This document shows positions 45,740 through 57,697 of a stretch of 64,000 nt of DNA, in pieces. Location: positions 55,105,000-55,168,999 of the forward strand of contig NC_080079.1 of assembly GCF_949987535.1 (NCBI RefSeq), written 5' to 3'. Positions within the stretch are counted from its first letter, which is position 1. Each line of letters starts with the position of its first letter. Both the position numbers and the translations under genes were made by a program. The DNA is from Balaenoptera acutorostrata. Its lineage: Eukaryota; Chordata; Mammalia; Artiodactyla; Balaenopteridae. The notes beneath the pieces are model-generated. The model saw only the letters and a list, made by a program, of their open reading frames with translations, made no database searches and was not told the origin of the DNA.

Positions 45740-46230
45740 TTCCACATGGTGTGAACCATAATTTAATGAATTTTCATGGAGTCAGCACTCATGTATCCAC
45801 ATCCAGACAATTAGAGCATTTCCAGTGCTCAGAAGAGCACAGTGTACACATCACAAGTTATAGCCTCATTATTCTCCCCTAGAGATGATCATTATCCTGA
45901 GCTTTATGATAATCATTTTGTTGTTTTTCTTCATATTACTACCCAGATATGTATCCCTATAAATTATAGGTTGGTTTTTTCTGTGTTTTAAATTATATTA
46001 TATGGAATTATACACTGTGCATACTTTGGTGCTTTTTGAGCTTCATTCATGCTTTGCAAGTGGCTATACCTTGATTATTTTCATTGCTATATAGTATTCC
46101 ATTGTGTGAATATTGTATAATTTATCTATTTGCTGTTTATGGACATTAAGATTGCACATATTTTGGAGCTACTGTGAACAATACATGTAATCTAATACAC
46201 GTGCTTGAGTTTTTCTAGGAGAAGTTGCTT
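45740..46230 (-). repeat. Old L1M 3' end, antisense
   Basis: 'ttctcccctagagatgatcattatcctgagctttatgataatcattttg', 'attatatggaattatacactgtg', 'attgctatatagtattccattgtgtgaatattg' and 'gtgcttgagtttttctaggag' follow an old L1 3' part in reverse. Confidence 0.8.
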
Positions 46231-46839
46231 GGTGATAAGGTATTGTAGTCTTCTGATTTCTAAGCCCTTATGTATACAAGAAGAGTGAGAGCAAGGGGTA
46301 ACTGTAAGAAACAGGACATACCTAATGAACTTTTCTAAATCTGCTGGTTCCTTAGTACAATGCAGACAATGCAAGTTTATTATATCAGTAATGAACCAAT
46401 ACCTGTTGTTTAGGAAAAAATCATGGTGAGTTAATTTTTCACTGAAAGGGGTAATAAAAAATATTCTGGGCATCAACAAATAACACTTCTGCATGAATTG
46501 ACTTTTCTCACTAAGACCCACTAGTTATAGTGTATCTGTTCATCTTAGTGACTTTGAGTTCTGTTTCCTCAATCTGGAGACCTCATTAATTGTAAAACAT
46601 ACCAGCAATTTAATAGCAGCTCTTCAAGAAATAAAAAGAAAAAATATCAACACACTAAATATATATGTATACTGTAAGAAATATTCCAGTCCCAGAAACA
46701 TCAAGGTGAGAAATATGTAAATATTGAAAAAAAGGAACTGTGGTAGGTAAAGAAACAGTAACCGAGCTATTTCCTGTGAGCAATCAGGTGATAACAGAGT
46801 TCTCTGTGGTTTGGGTGTGTGTGGGACATGGACTTCTCC
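46231..46839. other. Non-coding, no recognised feature
   Basis: A 109-codon minus-strand open stretch (46192-46521) lies partly in the old L1 and has no domain. No other feature. Confidence 0.4.
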
Positions 46840-46960
46840 CATTCTGTGGAAAAGGAAATTGAGGCTCAGAGGAGTTCAGTAATTTCCCTATTTAACAAAT
46901 TGCGAAAACAGCCTGGAAACATATGTCTCCATGATTTCCAATTCCAGGCTTGATTTGGTA
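46840..46960 (-). repeat. MIR relic, antisense
   Basis: 'tgtggaaaaggaaattgaggctcagaggagttcagtaatttccctatttaaca' is the reverse MIR core ('gatgaggaaactgaggctcagagaggttaagtaac'). Confidence 0.65.
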
Positions 46961-47789
46961 AACTGTACTGCCTTTATGAGTCAAAAAGTATCACCACTTA
47001 ATTCCACCAGAGGCATTGAATTTGGCCTACTTAATAAGTTTAGAAAAATAAACTTCTTCATTATTTCTTTAGTGCTAACCATAGAAATGGCATCACTATT
47101 CCTTGGGTGTGAAATCAATCCCAGCTTCTCTTTGAGAATGTTTTTCAGTCTTTATTCTCTAACAATTTAGCAAGCAAGGAAAATCCTTAATAACTTGGTC
47201 TACACAGGGAATGTAGACATTTCTTATTTTTTTCAACCTAATTGGAAGTGAATAGAAGTTACAAAGCTTTTTGTAAATCCATGTATTTTCTTTTAACTTT
47301 GAACAGAATTTACACTTAAGTACTTTTCTGCTTATCTGCAAAAAGACCACAGAACTTTTCTGCCTATAGGTAACTGCAGGTAGATTCGATGATCTGATGG
47401 GGAACTACTGAGATTTCTCTTAGTTTATTCATGGTTATTCTGTATGTGGCTTCTAAAGTGTTCTCAGCCATTTTTTCTCTTAAGGAAAGTCATGGACCAC
47501 TTCAACTAGAAATATGCAGACACAGAGTGCATATTTTCTTTTGCTAATCCCAATTCTGAATGCATTGCTTTCCCTTGCCCTGGCAACTTGTATTGCTACA
47601 AATGTGCTATTTCTCTGTTTTTGCTGCTCTCTGAACTCAGATTGTTACAGTGCTATTCATAGAGTAATTCCTTAATAGACTGTTGCTTAGAGGCATTATC
47701 ATAGACTGGTGATAAAAGAATATGCCACGGAATAGACTGGGATGCAGTCCAATATTTTCATAGTTGGTTATGTGTTCTATCCCCTCCTA
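46961..47789. other. Non-coding, no recognised feature
   Basis: AT-rich; no repeat family or exon recognised. Confidence 0.4.
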
Positions 47790-47890
47790 ACATCTACTTC
47801 TTCATCTCTGAGGTTGAAATAATTAATGAAATTATTACCTGTAATGAGAATTAAATGAGATAATGTGGGAAACCTTTAACAAATGCTAGC
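47790..47890 (+). repeat. MIR relic, 3' part
   Basis: 'cttcttcatctctgagg' then 'attacctgtaatgagaattaaatgagataatgtggg..cctttaacaaatgctagcta' follows the MIR 3' half ('gaggattaaatgagataatgcatg'). Confidence 0.55.
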
Positions 47891-48030
47891 TACTTCTCAA
47901 CATATTTCATTCTAATGAAAAACCTTTTCCCTAGTCTTTAGCTTCATCGCCTGCTGCACCTGTTAACTGACTTGTACACGAGTGTTTTACTTTGTCCTTA
48001 GAAAGGTAGAGTTTTACATTAATAATTGGG

Positions 48031-48205
48031 GTTTCTCTTTCCTCTTCCCTCCCTCCCTCCTCTCTCTCTCTCTTTCTCTCTATTCCTCCCTCTCTCTCTC
48101 CCTTTCTTCCTTCCTTTCTTTCTTCCTTCCTCCCTCCCTCCCTCCTTCCCTCCCTTCCTTCCTTCCTACTTTCCTTCCTTCCTTCTTCCTTTTCCTTTCC
48201 TTCAT
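48031..48205. repeat. Polypyrimidine (CT/CCTT)n tract
   Basis: About 175 bp of C and T with (CT)n, (CCCT)n and (CCTT)n phases. The open stretches of 69-136 codons on both strands here are low-complexity artefacts (S/P/F/L or R/E/G-rich). Confidence 0.93.
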
Positions 48206-49469
48206 AGGGAAACCAGGAGAAAGAAAAAGGATTAGGAAAATCTGGCAAATTCCAGATATTCAAGGAAAGGATTTCACTGGGTAAATGAATATTATCTTCA
48301 TCTCTAGTATCATACAAACAAAAATGAGTTATAATATCCAAATGAATTATTCAATCCTTGGGAATTTAAATATCTACAGAGTCAATTCACACTCGAAAAT
48401 AGATTATGGTATACTTGGATTCTTCTAGGCATAGTCTAAGTTTGTTTGGAAGTAGGTGGTAGTTAGGAGCTTGGTGTAACATATAGAAGATTTTAAAGAT
48501 TTTACATGACAGTTGGTTTCTAGCTGGGTGCTCAGTAAACCCTTGCCCTAGTCAAGGCAGAAGCCACCTCCATAGGCTATGACCTTCTACTCTTTTTGTT
48601 CATTGATGACCCCAGTTTTATTCGTAATTCTCTGTTGAAAACAGCCGGAAGCTTTTCACCCTATCCAATATTATTCCCCTGAGTTTTTCTTTTCTTTTTT
48701 TCTTTTCTTTTTCCCTCCTTCCTTCCTTCCTTCCATCCACAGAGGAATTGAATTGTGTAAGGAAAGAGGATTCTTTCATTGTGAAGTGGTCCTTGGGTTC
48801 TTAGGAGCCACATAATAGGTACTTGACCTTGCTAATTCGTTTCAATTACTTAAACTAATAAGAGACCTAGAGAAAGTTGTTTGCTAGCCTTCAACTTCTT
48901 CAATGTCAAAACCATAGGCTTTATAAGATGATGTTTGATGCCTTTTGTAGCATACCAAAGGACGACATCTACAGATGGAGAGTCTCCCAACCCTGCATTT
49001 GTTGCTGAACATGGGTGTTGGGCATAGCGTTTAGCCACTTCCCATGTTCTTTAAAGAGGAAGTAAAACCACGCAACTAAGGTGATTGTTTATCCATATAG
49101 CTTTTTGAGCTACACACGTATCTTGAATGAATGATGATTTTTAAATGGCAGTTTAAGGACATAAGTGATATGTGCTAAAAATGTAAATCATGAATTTTTC
49201 ACCAAGTAAACTTGTAAAAATAAAATATTCTAAAAACCTATATAACATTAAAATGAACAAGGAATCGGAAAGGGCAAACCACACATTTATAAATGCTGAT
49301 TTATTCTTCTCGTGAGCATAGTCAGGGTGAATTTTTGAATCGACTATAAACCACACGGAGCCTCTTCCAGTGCTCTAGGATTCCAGAAAGTGGATTGCTC
49401 ACAATCAATTAAAGAAGTTTTTTTCTTGACTATGTAAACAAAAATTATCATAATAATGTAAGCGGATAG
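48206..49469. other. Non-coding; short TTCC tract
   Basis: A second pyrimidine run with (TTCC)n lies at about 48685-48738. Otherwise no repeat or exon recognised. Confidence 0.45.
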
Positions 49470-50034
49470 GTTAGGGGGTCCCTGGAGAAAGAGAAGCAGG
49501 AATGGCTTTCTTGACATAAGGGAAGCCATTTTGTGATCTACGCCTGGCCATAATGCTTGCCCTTGAACAGGTGTCAATAATTAATGATCTTAAGGGAACA
49601 AAGGAATGCAGGAACAGAGAAAGGGCAGTCAAACAATAGTGTATTGATAAAGCAGAACCCTAGTTCCTCCTCAAGGGATATACATAATAATATATCTTTG
49701 AGTTCTTCAGTAACTAAGGCTCCCACCCAGGTGGAGAATGGAATGATGATGTTGACCCTCCTGACTTAAATCAACTAAAGCTTGGACTCTGTTGACCTTT
49801 GCCCAAATTCTATGCTGAATTCTCCTCTGGTCAAGCCCCTTCATGAATATTCATGTACCCTTAGCTTAAAACTTCCCCAATTTTGCTGTTCAGGGGAGAC
49901 ACTGCTTTGGGAAATGTCCCTGTTGTTCTTACTTGGGTCAAGTAGTAATAAATCCTTCCTTCCTTCCAATCTTTGGCTTGGTTGTGTCTTTTGGCTAGAC
50001 ACCCACGAAGAGGCAAACCCAGTTTTCAGGTAAC
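49470..50034 (+). mobile_element. Solo retroviral-type LTR (ERV1-like), sense
   Basis: Starts near 'taggttagggggtccctgg' and ends 'cgaagaggcaaacccagttttca'. The U3-like part holds 'gccattttgtgatctacgcctggcc'. The promoter/R region includes 'ttaaaacttccccaattttgctgttcag', and an 'agtaataaatccttccttcc' signal carries AATAAA, followed by 'cttggttgtgtcttttggctagacaccca'. This layout is typical of gammaretrovirus-like LTRs. No primer-binding site, gag or pol follows, so it is a solo LTR left by recombination. The duplicated target of 4-6 bp could not be fixed. Confidence 0.72.
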
Positions 50035-50149
50035 AATAATACCAGATATTCATTTTTTTATTTATAAAGCTTACAATATTAGTGCAATATGTGAATTTTC
50101 TTTAAAATAACAATCCAGTGTAAATATCTTACTTTTAAATAATTAGATG

Positions 50150-50255
50150 TTCACAGTTATTTAGTGACTCACTTAAAATCACATAGCCAGTTGGTGACAG
50201 ATGTCAGAAGCCATGATAGCTTTCTTGAAAAATACTGTTTCCATACTAAATGCTC
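50150..50255 (-). repeat. Possible MIR relic, antisense
   Basis: 'tagtgactcacttaaaatcacatagccagttggtgacagatgtcagaagcc' resembles reverse MIR ('aagtgacttgcccaaggtcacacagctagt'). Confidence 0.5.
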
Positions 50256-50464
50256 CCCCTTGACCCTTGGGTATGGACCTTTAGGTCATCCTTTTTTTGT
50301 TGTTGTTTTCCTTCTAATGTTCCTTCTCCCTGGTGCTCCAAAGTGCCTACTGTTTGGATGTGGACTGAAGCCGGTATTTACTGGGGACATAGTCCAAGGA
50401 TCCTGACTTGGAGATCATTATGCTAGCTAGCTATGCTTTCTTAAAGAAACATTTTTTCATCATA

Positions 50465-51060
50465 CTTGGTAAAGTCAGTAAGGATAAAGGACTCTTGCAA
50501 TGAGGGTTTTGCAGTAGGGTGGAGAGATCGGGCTCAACTCCACATACAACAAGGGCTAGTGAGGATTTATAGCGGGGGTGGGGTGGGGAGAGCCATCAGT
50601 GGATGGAAAATTACTAAGAGGAAACATTGGGGTAAGGGAGATTCTGGCTAAACAGACTTGGCAGGATTCTTGCTGAAGGAAGGCCAGGGTGATGATACAT
50701 CAAGGGTGGGGGATGAGGAATTTGATCAGGTGTCCAGAGTGAGGGTGGGGGACTTCTGCTAAATGAAGCAGCAGGATTCTTGCTAAAAATGGACTAAGCA
50801 GGTAAAAGAACTGAAGATCAGGGTCTAGTGGAGGAGAGAGCTCCAAGGAGCCTGACTCAGGTTAAGTCAATGGCAGAGTCTTGATGCCAGCTTCTTTGGC
50901 CCAGTTGGAACAAAAGGAACCTTCTGTTCCTCACTGCACTCCCAATGTGGTTGTCCTTTGTCTCCATGGGAGGAAAGATGTCAAGCCAAGGGCCAAATGT
51001 TAATCTCACTTCAAACAAGAAGTTAATCTCACTTCAAAACTCACTGCTGAGTGGGAGTCC
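50465..51060 (-). repeat. Second LTR-like element, antisense
   Basis: On the minus strand: a TATA-like 'cgctataaatcctcactagcc' (about 50556-50577), then 'gagcccgatctctccaccctactgcaaaaccctcattgcaagagtcc', like an LTR promoter and R region. Upstream is a U3-like part with twice-repeated 'gcaagaatcctgc' and a 23-bp-period duplication (TTAATCTCACTTCAAA at 51000 and 51023). No retroviral genes lie next to it. Family not identified. Confidence 0.55.
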
Positions 51061-51487
51061 TAGCTTGTTATGCCCAAGTAATGATACCTGCTTGAGTGAA
51101 ACTCAGATGGTCTGGGATTAGGTGTGGAGACTGTCCGCTGCTCAAAACATTCTCACTGATACTGAAACTATGTCATTAGACAGTAAATGCGTCTTTATTT
51201 TTCGTTATTTTATTGTGAATTTAGAGCCTTCCTGCCACTTACCAATTTACAGTGTTAGGGAAAGTTTTCCTTTTATTTGTCTCAAAACTGATCAGTGTCA
51301 AACCTGACCATTCATTCTAAAGTCTTAATTTTTAATCCTAGAAGATCTAGAAACTTTTGTGCTTTGGAGGAACTTGGTGGCAGGTTCCATTAAAGACTGA
51401 TACATTTTTTGCAAATTAGATGTAGGGTAAATGTTAGTATTATAACAGGTGCAGAGACTTATTTATCCAGTTTGGGTCTGTGCCTAC
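51061..51487. other. Non-coding, no recognised feature
   Basis: Nothing identified. Confidence 0.4.
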
Positions 51488-51500
51488 AATAATGCTTTTT

Positions 51501-51788
51501 TAAAAAAATTTATTTATTGTTTTGGCTGTGTTGGGTCTTCGTTTCTGCGCGAGGGCTTTCTCTCTAGTTGCGGCGAGTGGGGGCCACTCTTCATCGCGGT
51601 GCGCGGGCCTCTCAGTATCGCGGCCTCTCCTGTTGCGGAGCACAGGCTCCAGATGCGCAGGCTCAGTAGTTGTGGCTCACGGGCCCAGTTGCTCCGCGGC
51701 ATGTGGGATCTTCCCAGACCAGGGCTTGAACCGGTGTCCCCTGCATTGGCAGGCAGATTCTCAACCACTGCGCCACCAGGGAAGCCCC
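51501..51788 (-). mobile_element. CHR-type SINE (long form), antisense
   Basis: Tail 'taaaaaaatttatttattg', then GGCTGTGTTGGGTCTTCGTT to CCACCAGGGAAGCCCC. Perfect 13-bp TSD AATAATGCTTTTT at 51488-51500 and 51789-51801. Same long subtype as at 38125. Confidence 0.95.
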
Positions 51789-51862
51789 AATAATGCTTTT
51801 TAATGACACAAATTATAATAATTTTATTTGAATACATTAAATTTCACACGTGAACAATTCAG

Positions 51863-51945
51863 TCATGAATTTATTTGTTCATTTATTCAAGAAATATTAA
51901 TGAATACCTTATAAATGACAAGCACTGTAGTGATGAGCAAACATA
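51863..51945 (-). repeat. L2 3' end relic, antisense
   Basis: 'gttcatttattcaagaaatattaatgaataccttataaatgacaagcactgtag' is a degraded reverse of the L2 3' end. Confidence 0.55.
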
Positions 51946-53054
51946 AAAATAAAACAAAAACAACCAATAAAAAATCAGACACAACCCACAAATTGCTTGT
52001 GATCCTAGTTCATTTTTTGTTATCATCTTTGGTGAGAAATAAGATAAACTGTATCAACTTAGATTGTTCGTTTCAGTTGGTTTCAATAGTTATAAAAACC
52101 TATGAAGCCACAACCACAGATAAGATACAGACCATTTCCATCATGCCCTAAAGATTTCCTGTGCACCTTTGCAATGCTCCCAATCTCTGCTGTCATTCAC
52201 AGGCAAGTATTGATCTACACAAGATTAATTTGCATTTTATAGAAATGGAATCATACAATATATACTCTTTTGTGTCTAGCTTCTTTCCCTAAGCATGATA
52301 ATTTAGGGGTTCAGTTGTGTTGTTCAATGTATCAGTAGATGTTTCTTTTTATTGACGTGTAGTGTTCCAGCATATGGTTCCCCCACCTTTGTTTATATAT
52401 TTCTCTGTTGATGGACACGTGGGTAGTTTCCAGTTTTTGACTTTTATGAACAAAGTTGTTTGAACATTTCTATACGAGTCTTTAGGTTAATATATGTTTT
52501 CATTGCTCTTGGATAAGTACCTAGGGATGGAATAGATGAGTCATATGTTAGGTGCATACTTAACTTTTTCAGAAATTGCCAAACCATTTTTTAAAGTGGT
52601 TGTACAATTCCAGTTTACTACCAGAAGCAAGTATGAATTCTAGTTGCTCTATGTCTTCACCACGTTGTCGTTTTTTTAAATTTTAGCACTTCTCTTAGGT
52701 ATGTAGTGATATTTACGGTGGTTTACATGTGCATTTCCCTAAAGACTAATGATGAGCATATTTACATGTTATTTGAGTACTTTTTAATCTACCTTCTCTC
52801 GTGAAATATCTGTCCAAATATCCATTTAAAAAGTTATGTTCTTTATGTAATGATTATATTATAAATGTCTTTATGATATTATACTATGTCCTAAAACTGG
52901 GTTACAAATATTTCCTCCTATGTTTTCTTAAAAGAGTTTTATAATTTTAGTTTTTACATTTCGGTCCATGATCCATTTCAAGCACATTTTTCTATATGAT
53001 GTGAAGTAGTGTTGTTTATGCTGTGTAGATAACCAGTTGTTCCAGTACAAGTCT

Positions 53055-53219
53055 TTTTTTTAAAATTTATTTTATTGAAGTATAGTTGATTTACAATGTT
53101 GTGTTAGTTTCTGCTGTACAGCAAAGTGATTCAGTTATACATATATATATTCTTTTTCATAATGGTTTATTACAGGTAATTGAATCTAGTTCCCTGTGCT
53201 ATACAATAGGACCTTCTTA
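53055..53219 (-). mobile_element. Short young L1 3' end nested in old L1
   Basis: T run, then 'ttattgaagtatagttgatttacaatgttgtgttag', ending 'gtgctatacaataggaccttctta'. A perfect 15-bp TSD TTCCAGTACAAGTCT flanks it (53040-53054 and 53220-53234). At only 165 bp it is an extreme 5' truncation. Confidence 0.95.
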
Positions 53220-53327
53220 TTCCAGTACAAGTCTCGAAATTATGTTGCGTAGGTGTTCCAACTTCGTCTTTCTTTTAAAAAATTGCCTTGGGTATTCTAC
53301 ATTTTATGGATTTCCCTATATATTTTA

Positions 53328-53669
53328 TTTATTTACTTAGTTGTTTGGGCTGCACTGGGTCTCCGTTGCTGCATGCGGGCTTTCTCTAGTTGCCGCGAGC
53401 GGGGGCTACTCTTCGTTGCGGTGCTCAGGCTTCTCATTGCAATGGCTTCTCTTGTTGTGGAGCACAGGCTCTAGGTGCGCAGGCTTCACTAGTTGTGGCA
53501 CACGGCTACAGTAGTTATGGCTCACGGACTCTAGAGTGCAGGCTCAGTAGTTGTGGTGCACGGGCTTAGTTGTTCCATGGCACGTGGGATCTTCCCAGAC
53601 CAGGGCTCAAACCCATGTCCCCTGCATTGGCACGTGGATTCTTAACCACTGTGCCATGAGGGAAGCCCC
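53328..53669 (-). mobile_element. CHR-type SINE (long form), antisense
   Basis: T-rich tail, GGCTGCACTGGGTCTCCGTT to GTGCCATGAGGGAAGCCCC. Perfect 15-bp TSD TCCCTATATATTTTA at 53313-53327 and 53670-53684. Inserted into the old L1. Confidence 0.95.
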
Positions 53670-54324
53670 TCCCTATATATTTTAGAATCAGCTTGTTAAT
53701 TTTTGTAAAAATGCATGTTATAATTTGTGAATTGCACTGTTTATGTATTGTATGCCGATCGTTATGGGCATTGTATACCCATTTCCTAAGTAATCTGTAT
53801 GTTTCAGTACATGTTTTAAAATTTTATTTTCCCATCGCTAGCTACATGTGCATAAAATACAACTGATTTATCTAAATTAACTTTGCATTCTGTGACCTTG
53901 CTAATCACTTTTCAATTTTACTAGTTGATTTGTAGAGGCTAAAATTTCTGCGTAAACATGATGCCACCTGCAAATAGAGATGGTTGTAATTCTTCATGAT
54001 CTTTATTGTCTTTATTTTATCTTTCTAGTTTTATGTACTGGATAGTACTTTCTCTTAGCAATGTTTTGTAGTTTTCAGTGTTTAGTTATTGCATGTCTAT
54101 TACTAAATTTTTTTCTAAAATTTTATGTGTTTTGGTGGTATCGTAAATGTATTTTTAATTTTATTCTTCCATTGTTTGCAGTCATTGGTCTCTCTATTCT
54201 GTTCCATTAATTCATTTGTCTATGCTTTCACCAGTATTATGTGGTTTTGATTACTGTAACCTTAAAAAAAATCTTAAAATCCATGCCTGGACTTCTCTAA
54301 CTTTCTTCTTTCTTGTTCCTTTTT

Positions 54325-54478
54325 TATTATTTTTTGACTTTATTTTTTTAGAGCAGTTTTAGGTTCACAGCAGATTGTGACATTTCCTGTATACTGCCTG
54401 CCCCCATATATGCATAGCCTTCCTCATGATCAACGTCCCCCACCAGCGTGGTACATTTGTTACAACTGATGTCACCTT
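54325..54478 (-). repeat. Old L1 3' end, antisense
   Basis: 'tttttttagagcagttttaggttcacagcagattg', 'cccccatatatgcatagccttcctcatgatcaacgtcccccaccagcgtggtacatttgttacaactgatg' is a familiar old L1 3' end read in reverse. Confidence 0.82.
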
Positions 54479-55065
54479 GCTTGGGTTTTACCTGGAAATC
54501 TGGAAGTTAACTCACGTCTCTTTATTTTGATCTCAAACTGCAGGCTTTGTCTCCACATTACGTAGCCTCTGAGATTTCTTTTCTTGACAATTTTTTTGTT
54601 AATCATTTTCTGTTATTAACATTGAATTTATGTTTACATTTTCAAATATTTATGGTCATTTCAGAATATTAATGGAGTTTCTTACATAGAGCCATTTTTG
54701 TTTTTTCCTTAATTTTAATTCCTATTTTATATACTAATATAGATGTATTTTCACCAAAGTTTTACTTTACTCTGAACAGATCACTCATATTTTTCTTTCT
54801 TTTGATTTTATTTCCCTTAGAAAGATATGTCCAGTCATAAAACAGAAGAATTTTCACCAAAATATTACTTCACTGTTCAGAGATCACACATGTCTACTTT
54901 CTTATTGGCCATAAAATTGTGTTCGTATTACTTTTTCAATATGAGTGATGAATTAGTATTTTTAATCCATGAATTTCACACCAAAAACCATGATCAGTAG
55001 AAAAATGGACAGAACTGTTTAATAGACATTCACAAAAATAATAATAAAAGAACAAAAATGTACAC
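54479..55065. other. Non-coding, no recognised feature
   Basis: AT-rich. It contains two related stretches ('ttcaccaaagttttactttactctgaacagatcac' near 54750 and 'ttcaccaaaatattacttcactgttcagagatcac' near 54855), an imperfect local duplication about 100 bp apart. Otherwise nothing. Confidence 0.45.
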
Positions 55066-55069
55066 TAAT

Positions 55070-55560
55070 TTTTATTCTTTAAAAGTTTAAACTAAAATAA
55101 TCCACAGATTTCTTTATCTTGAGGATTTAAAAATTAAAAAGAATGTTAATATCAAGTGTTGATTCAAATGTACACCAGCAGTGTTAAAGACTAGAAACGA
55201 TATTAAAGTCAAACATTTGAGAAATTATGAACTGCGTGATACGTTCACACAATGAAACATATGCAACTCTTGATAATAATAGTGTATAGTTTAATGCACA
55301 TAAAACACTTTTATTATTGTATTTAAAAAGTCAATATGTATACAAAATATTGTTTACAATAAAATCCCATAAGTGTGTATATGCATCTTGAAAAATATAT
55401 GTGTAAATGTTAAAAATGCTTATTTCTGGAGTGGTGGCATTTTAAACGATTTTTATTTCATCTTATTTCCCTTTAGAATATCTTTATTTTCTAAATTTTT
55501 ATAACAATCACACATTAATACACTACTGCTTTTTAAGTTATTAAAAATGTAAAGAATCGG
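55070..55560 (+). repeat. Old L1/HAL1 3' end, sense
   Basis: 'gaaattatgaactgcgtgatacgttcacacaatgaaacatatgcaac' and the tail 'ggcattttaaacgatttttatttcatcttatttccctttagaatatctttattttctaaatttttataac' follow the end of old L1 ('atgagtgatttttattttcttc..tattttccaaatttt'). Confidence 0.6.
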
Positions 55561-55577
55561 CAAATCAGTTATCACAG

Positions 55578-55620
<43 letters not shown>
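55578..55620. repeat. (TG)n microsatellite with adjoining GA-rich tract
   Basis: About 21 uninterrupted TG units, followed by 'agagactgagagagagagagag' to about 55652. Likely length-polymorphic. Confidence 0.95.
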
Positions 55621-55624
<4 letters not shown>

Positions 55625-55652
55625 AGAAAGAGACTGAGAGAGAGAGAGAGAA

Positions 55653-57029
55653 AAATAAGGGAGAGAATTGTTCTATATAAGTTTGACTCCTGTTCTGGTT
55701 GATTTTTTTCCCATTACAGTGTGCTTTCCTTCCTATATCTGATCTGAATATTGTCATCAGTGTCAGTGAAATCTGCTGATGGAAACTTATAAGTTACTTG
55801 AGATAACTTCTTGCATTGTGAAAGGGAAATTCTTTTTCTTCACTGTGCAAACCCTGGAGATATGTAGGCAACAGCCTTAAACAGAAGGCTTAATAATAAT
55901 GGAGTAAGTCCTATAAACTTGCACATCCTAACCATAAAATATCATTGGAAAGTATTAGCGATTTTTCTGTAAATGCAAAACCCTCATTTATCATTGCTCC
56001 ATAGAAATGATGTAAAAAAGTTAGCACATTTGTTGTTTTATAGCCTCTATTTTTTATGACCATTTCTCCTTTCTCTACAGAAAAAATTGTTATATGAGCT
56101 GTTGAACTACCTCTGTTTTCTTATCTGTCCGTTTCTCTGCTTTACTGTGGCCATACAGTCTTCATTCACCTTTATTAGATCCGCAGAAGCTGAAAAAGCC
56201 TGTCTAGTGTGAAAGTTCTTGTCAATTATTTAAAGAGGGAAAAAGCTCTCTAAGTTGGAAAGGCTTATGGAATTGTTCTGGTTTTTCTTATGTAGTTAGG
56301 CAATCCTTGTTGTCCAACCCCATAATTCAAGAGGACTCAGATTTTCTTAAACCCCATAAATCATGGCACAAAACCTTCCAGCCTAATTAAGAAGAGAGGG
56401 AAATTAGATCCACTCCAATGGTTAATGAAGTGTGAATGGTGGTCTACATGAAGTAGAATGTAATGACACATTTTAAAAGTTGGCCTTATTCAGAATTAGA
56501 CTGATTTCTGCAGACCCAGATAGAGCACCATTCACCCTGGTTTTCTGATCTTAGTTTCTCAAGCCTGATAATAAATAGCATTATTATATTTCCATTCTTT
56601 TGGGTTTAGCAACCAATTTCTTTCAGGTATGGCACTCAAGTGCCTAATCCAGAAAGAGGATGGTGCCTAGGGTATCATGCCTCATCAGTAGAGCTTCCTG
56701 AGAGGGCATAGGACCAATTTTTACATCTTGGAGCCAAGGTAAGTAAGGTCTGTTGCCAGGAAAGCAGTGAGAAGTATCATACAAAGAGGAAGAATGTAAT
56801 CCAAGAACCAGTAAGTGACACATGGATAAAGTGCCAACAGACTATTAAGTAGACTGTGAGACTCAAAAATCAGAATGTCTGAAAGACTGGAGAAGCAAAG
56901 GGAGACTCCCAGACAGACAGTCAGAGCGATCCAGCACTAATACCGCATACAGTACATTTAATTCCATATTTTTGTTGGGCTCTTAGTATTCTTTTATTTA
57001 AAACATCTCCCATCCATTAAACTTTATTA
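55653..57029. other. Non-coding, no recognised feature
   Basis: About 1.4 kb of single-copy-looking DNA. No exon, promoter or repeat family recognised. Confidence 0.45.
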
Positions 57030-57284
57030 AAATAATCTGTGAAATATGCATATAAAATTTAATGGTAAAAAGTGTTAATCATACTTCTGTTATACTGTAT
57101 ATGTAATTTTGTAGCTGGTCATGTACACATTATCCATAAATTTGTATTAATTAGCTATATAAAGGTATAATCACGTGGATGGTTTGATTTTTAGCAGTTT
57201 CCATACATTTGAGATATTTTTCCTCTAATATATAGCACTGCCACGAACAGATTTGTGTAGGTACTTTACCTTAAAGATATTGCT

Positions 57285-57582
57285 GGACTTCCCTGGTGGC
57301 ACAGTGGTTAAGAATCCACCTGCCAGTGCAGGGGACACGGGTTCGAGCCCTGGTCCAGGAAGATCCCAAATGCTGCAGAAGAAATAAGCCCGTGTACCAC
57401 AACTACTGAGCCTGTGCTCTAGAGCCCGTGAGCCACAACTACTGAGCCCGCATGCCACAACTAGTGAAGCCCGTGCGCCTAGAGCCTGTGCTCTGCAACA
57501 AGAGAAGCCACTGCAGTGAGAAGCCCGTGCACCGCAACAAAGAGTAGCCCCTGCGCGCAGCAACGAAGACCCAATGCAGCCA

Positions 57583-57613
<31 letters not shown>

Positions 57614-57614
57614 A
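57285..57614 (+). mobile_element. CHR-type SINE (long form)
   Basis: GGACTTCCCTGGTGGCACAG, B box GGTTCGAGCCC, GC-rich tail domain with several 'acaactactgagcc' and 'gaagcccgtgc' repeats, then a (TAAA)n tail. No clear TSD seen. Confidence 0.95.
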
Positions 57615-57697
57615 ATTCTTACTGGTAAAAAAGAAAATATTGTTAAATTATTTTCCAAAGTCATTGTAATACATTGCAGTCTCAAAAGTAGAGTACT

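Larger units (their letters stand above)
52070..54300 (-). repeat. Old L1M, long antisense segment with nested insertions
   Basis: From 'agccacaaccacagataagatacagaccatttcc' (3'UTR reverse) through 'catgataatttaggggttcag', 'gatggacacgtgggtagtttccagtttttgac', 'gtacctagggatggaatagatgagtcatatg', 'ccatttcaagcacatttttctatatgatgtgaagtag', then 'ttttagaatcagcttgttaatttttg', and 'tcattggtctctctattctgttcc' out of expected order near 54180. Two younger elements sit inside (53055-53219 and 53328-53669). All frames closed. Confidence 0.85.

Noticed and set aside
47931..48341. 136-codon minus-strand open stretch rich in R, E, G and K
   Set aside because: Entirely produced by the polypyrimidine tract at 48031-48205.
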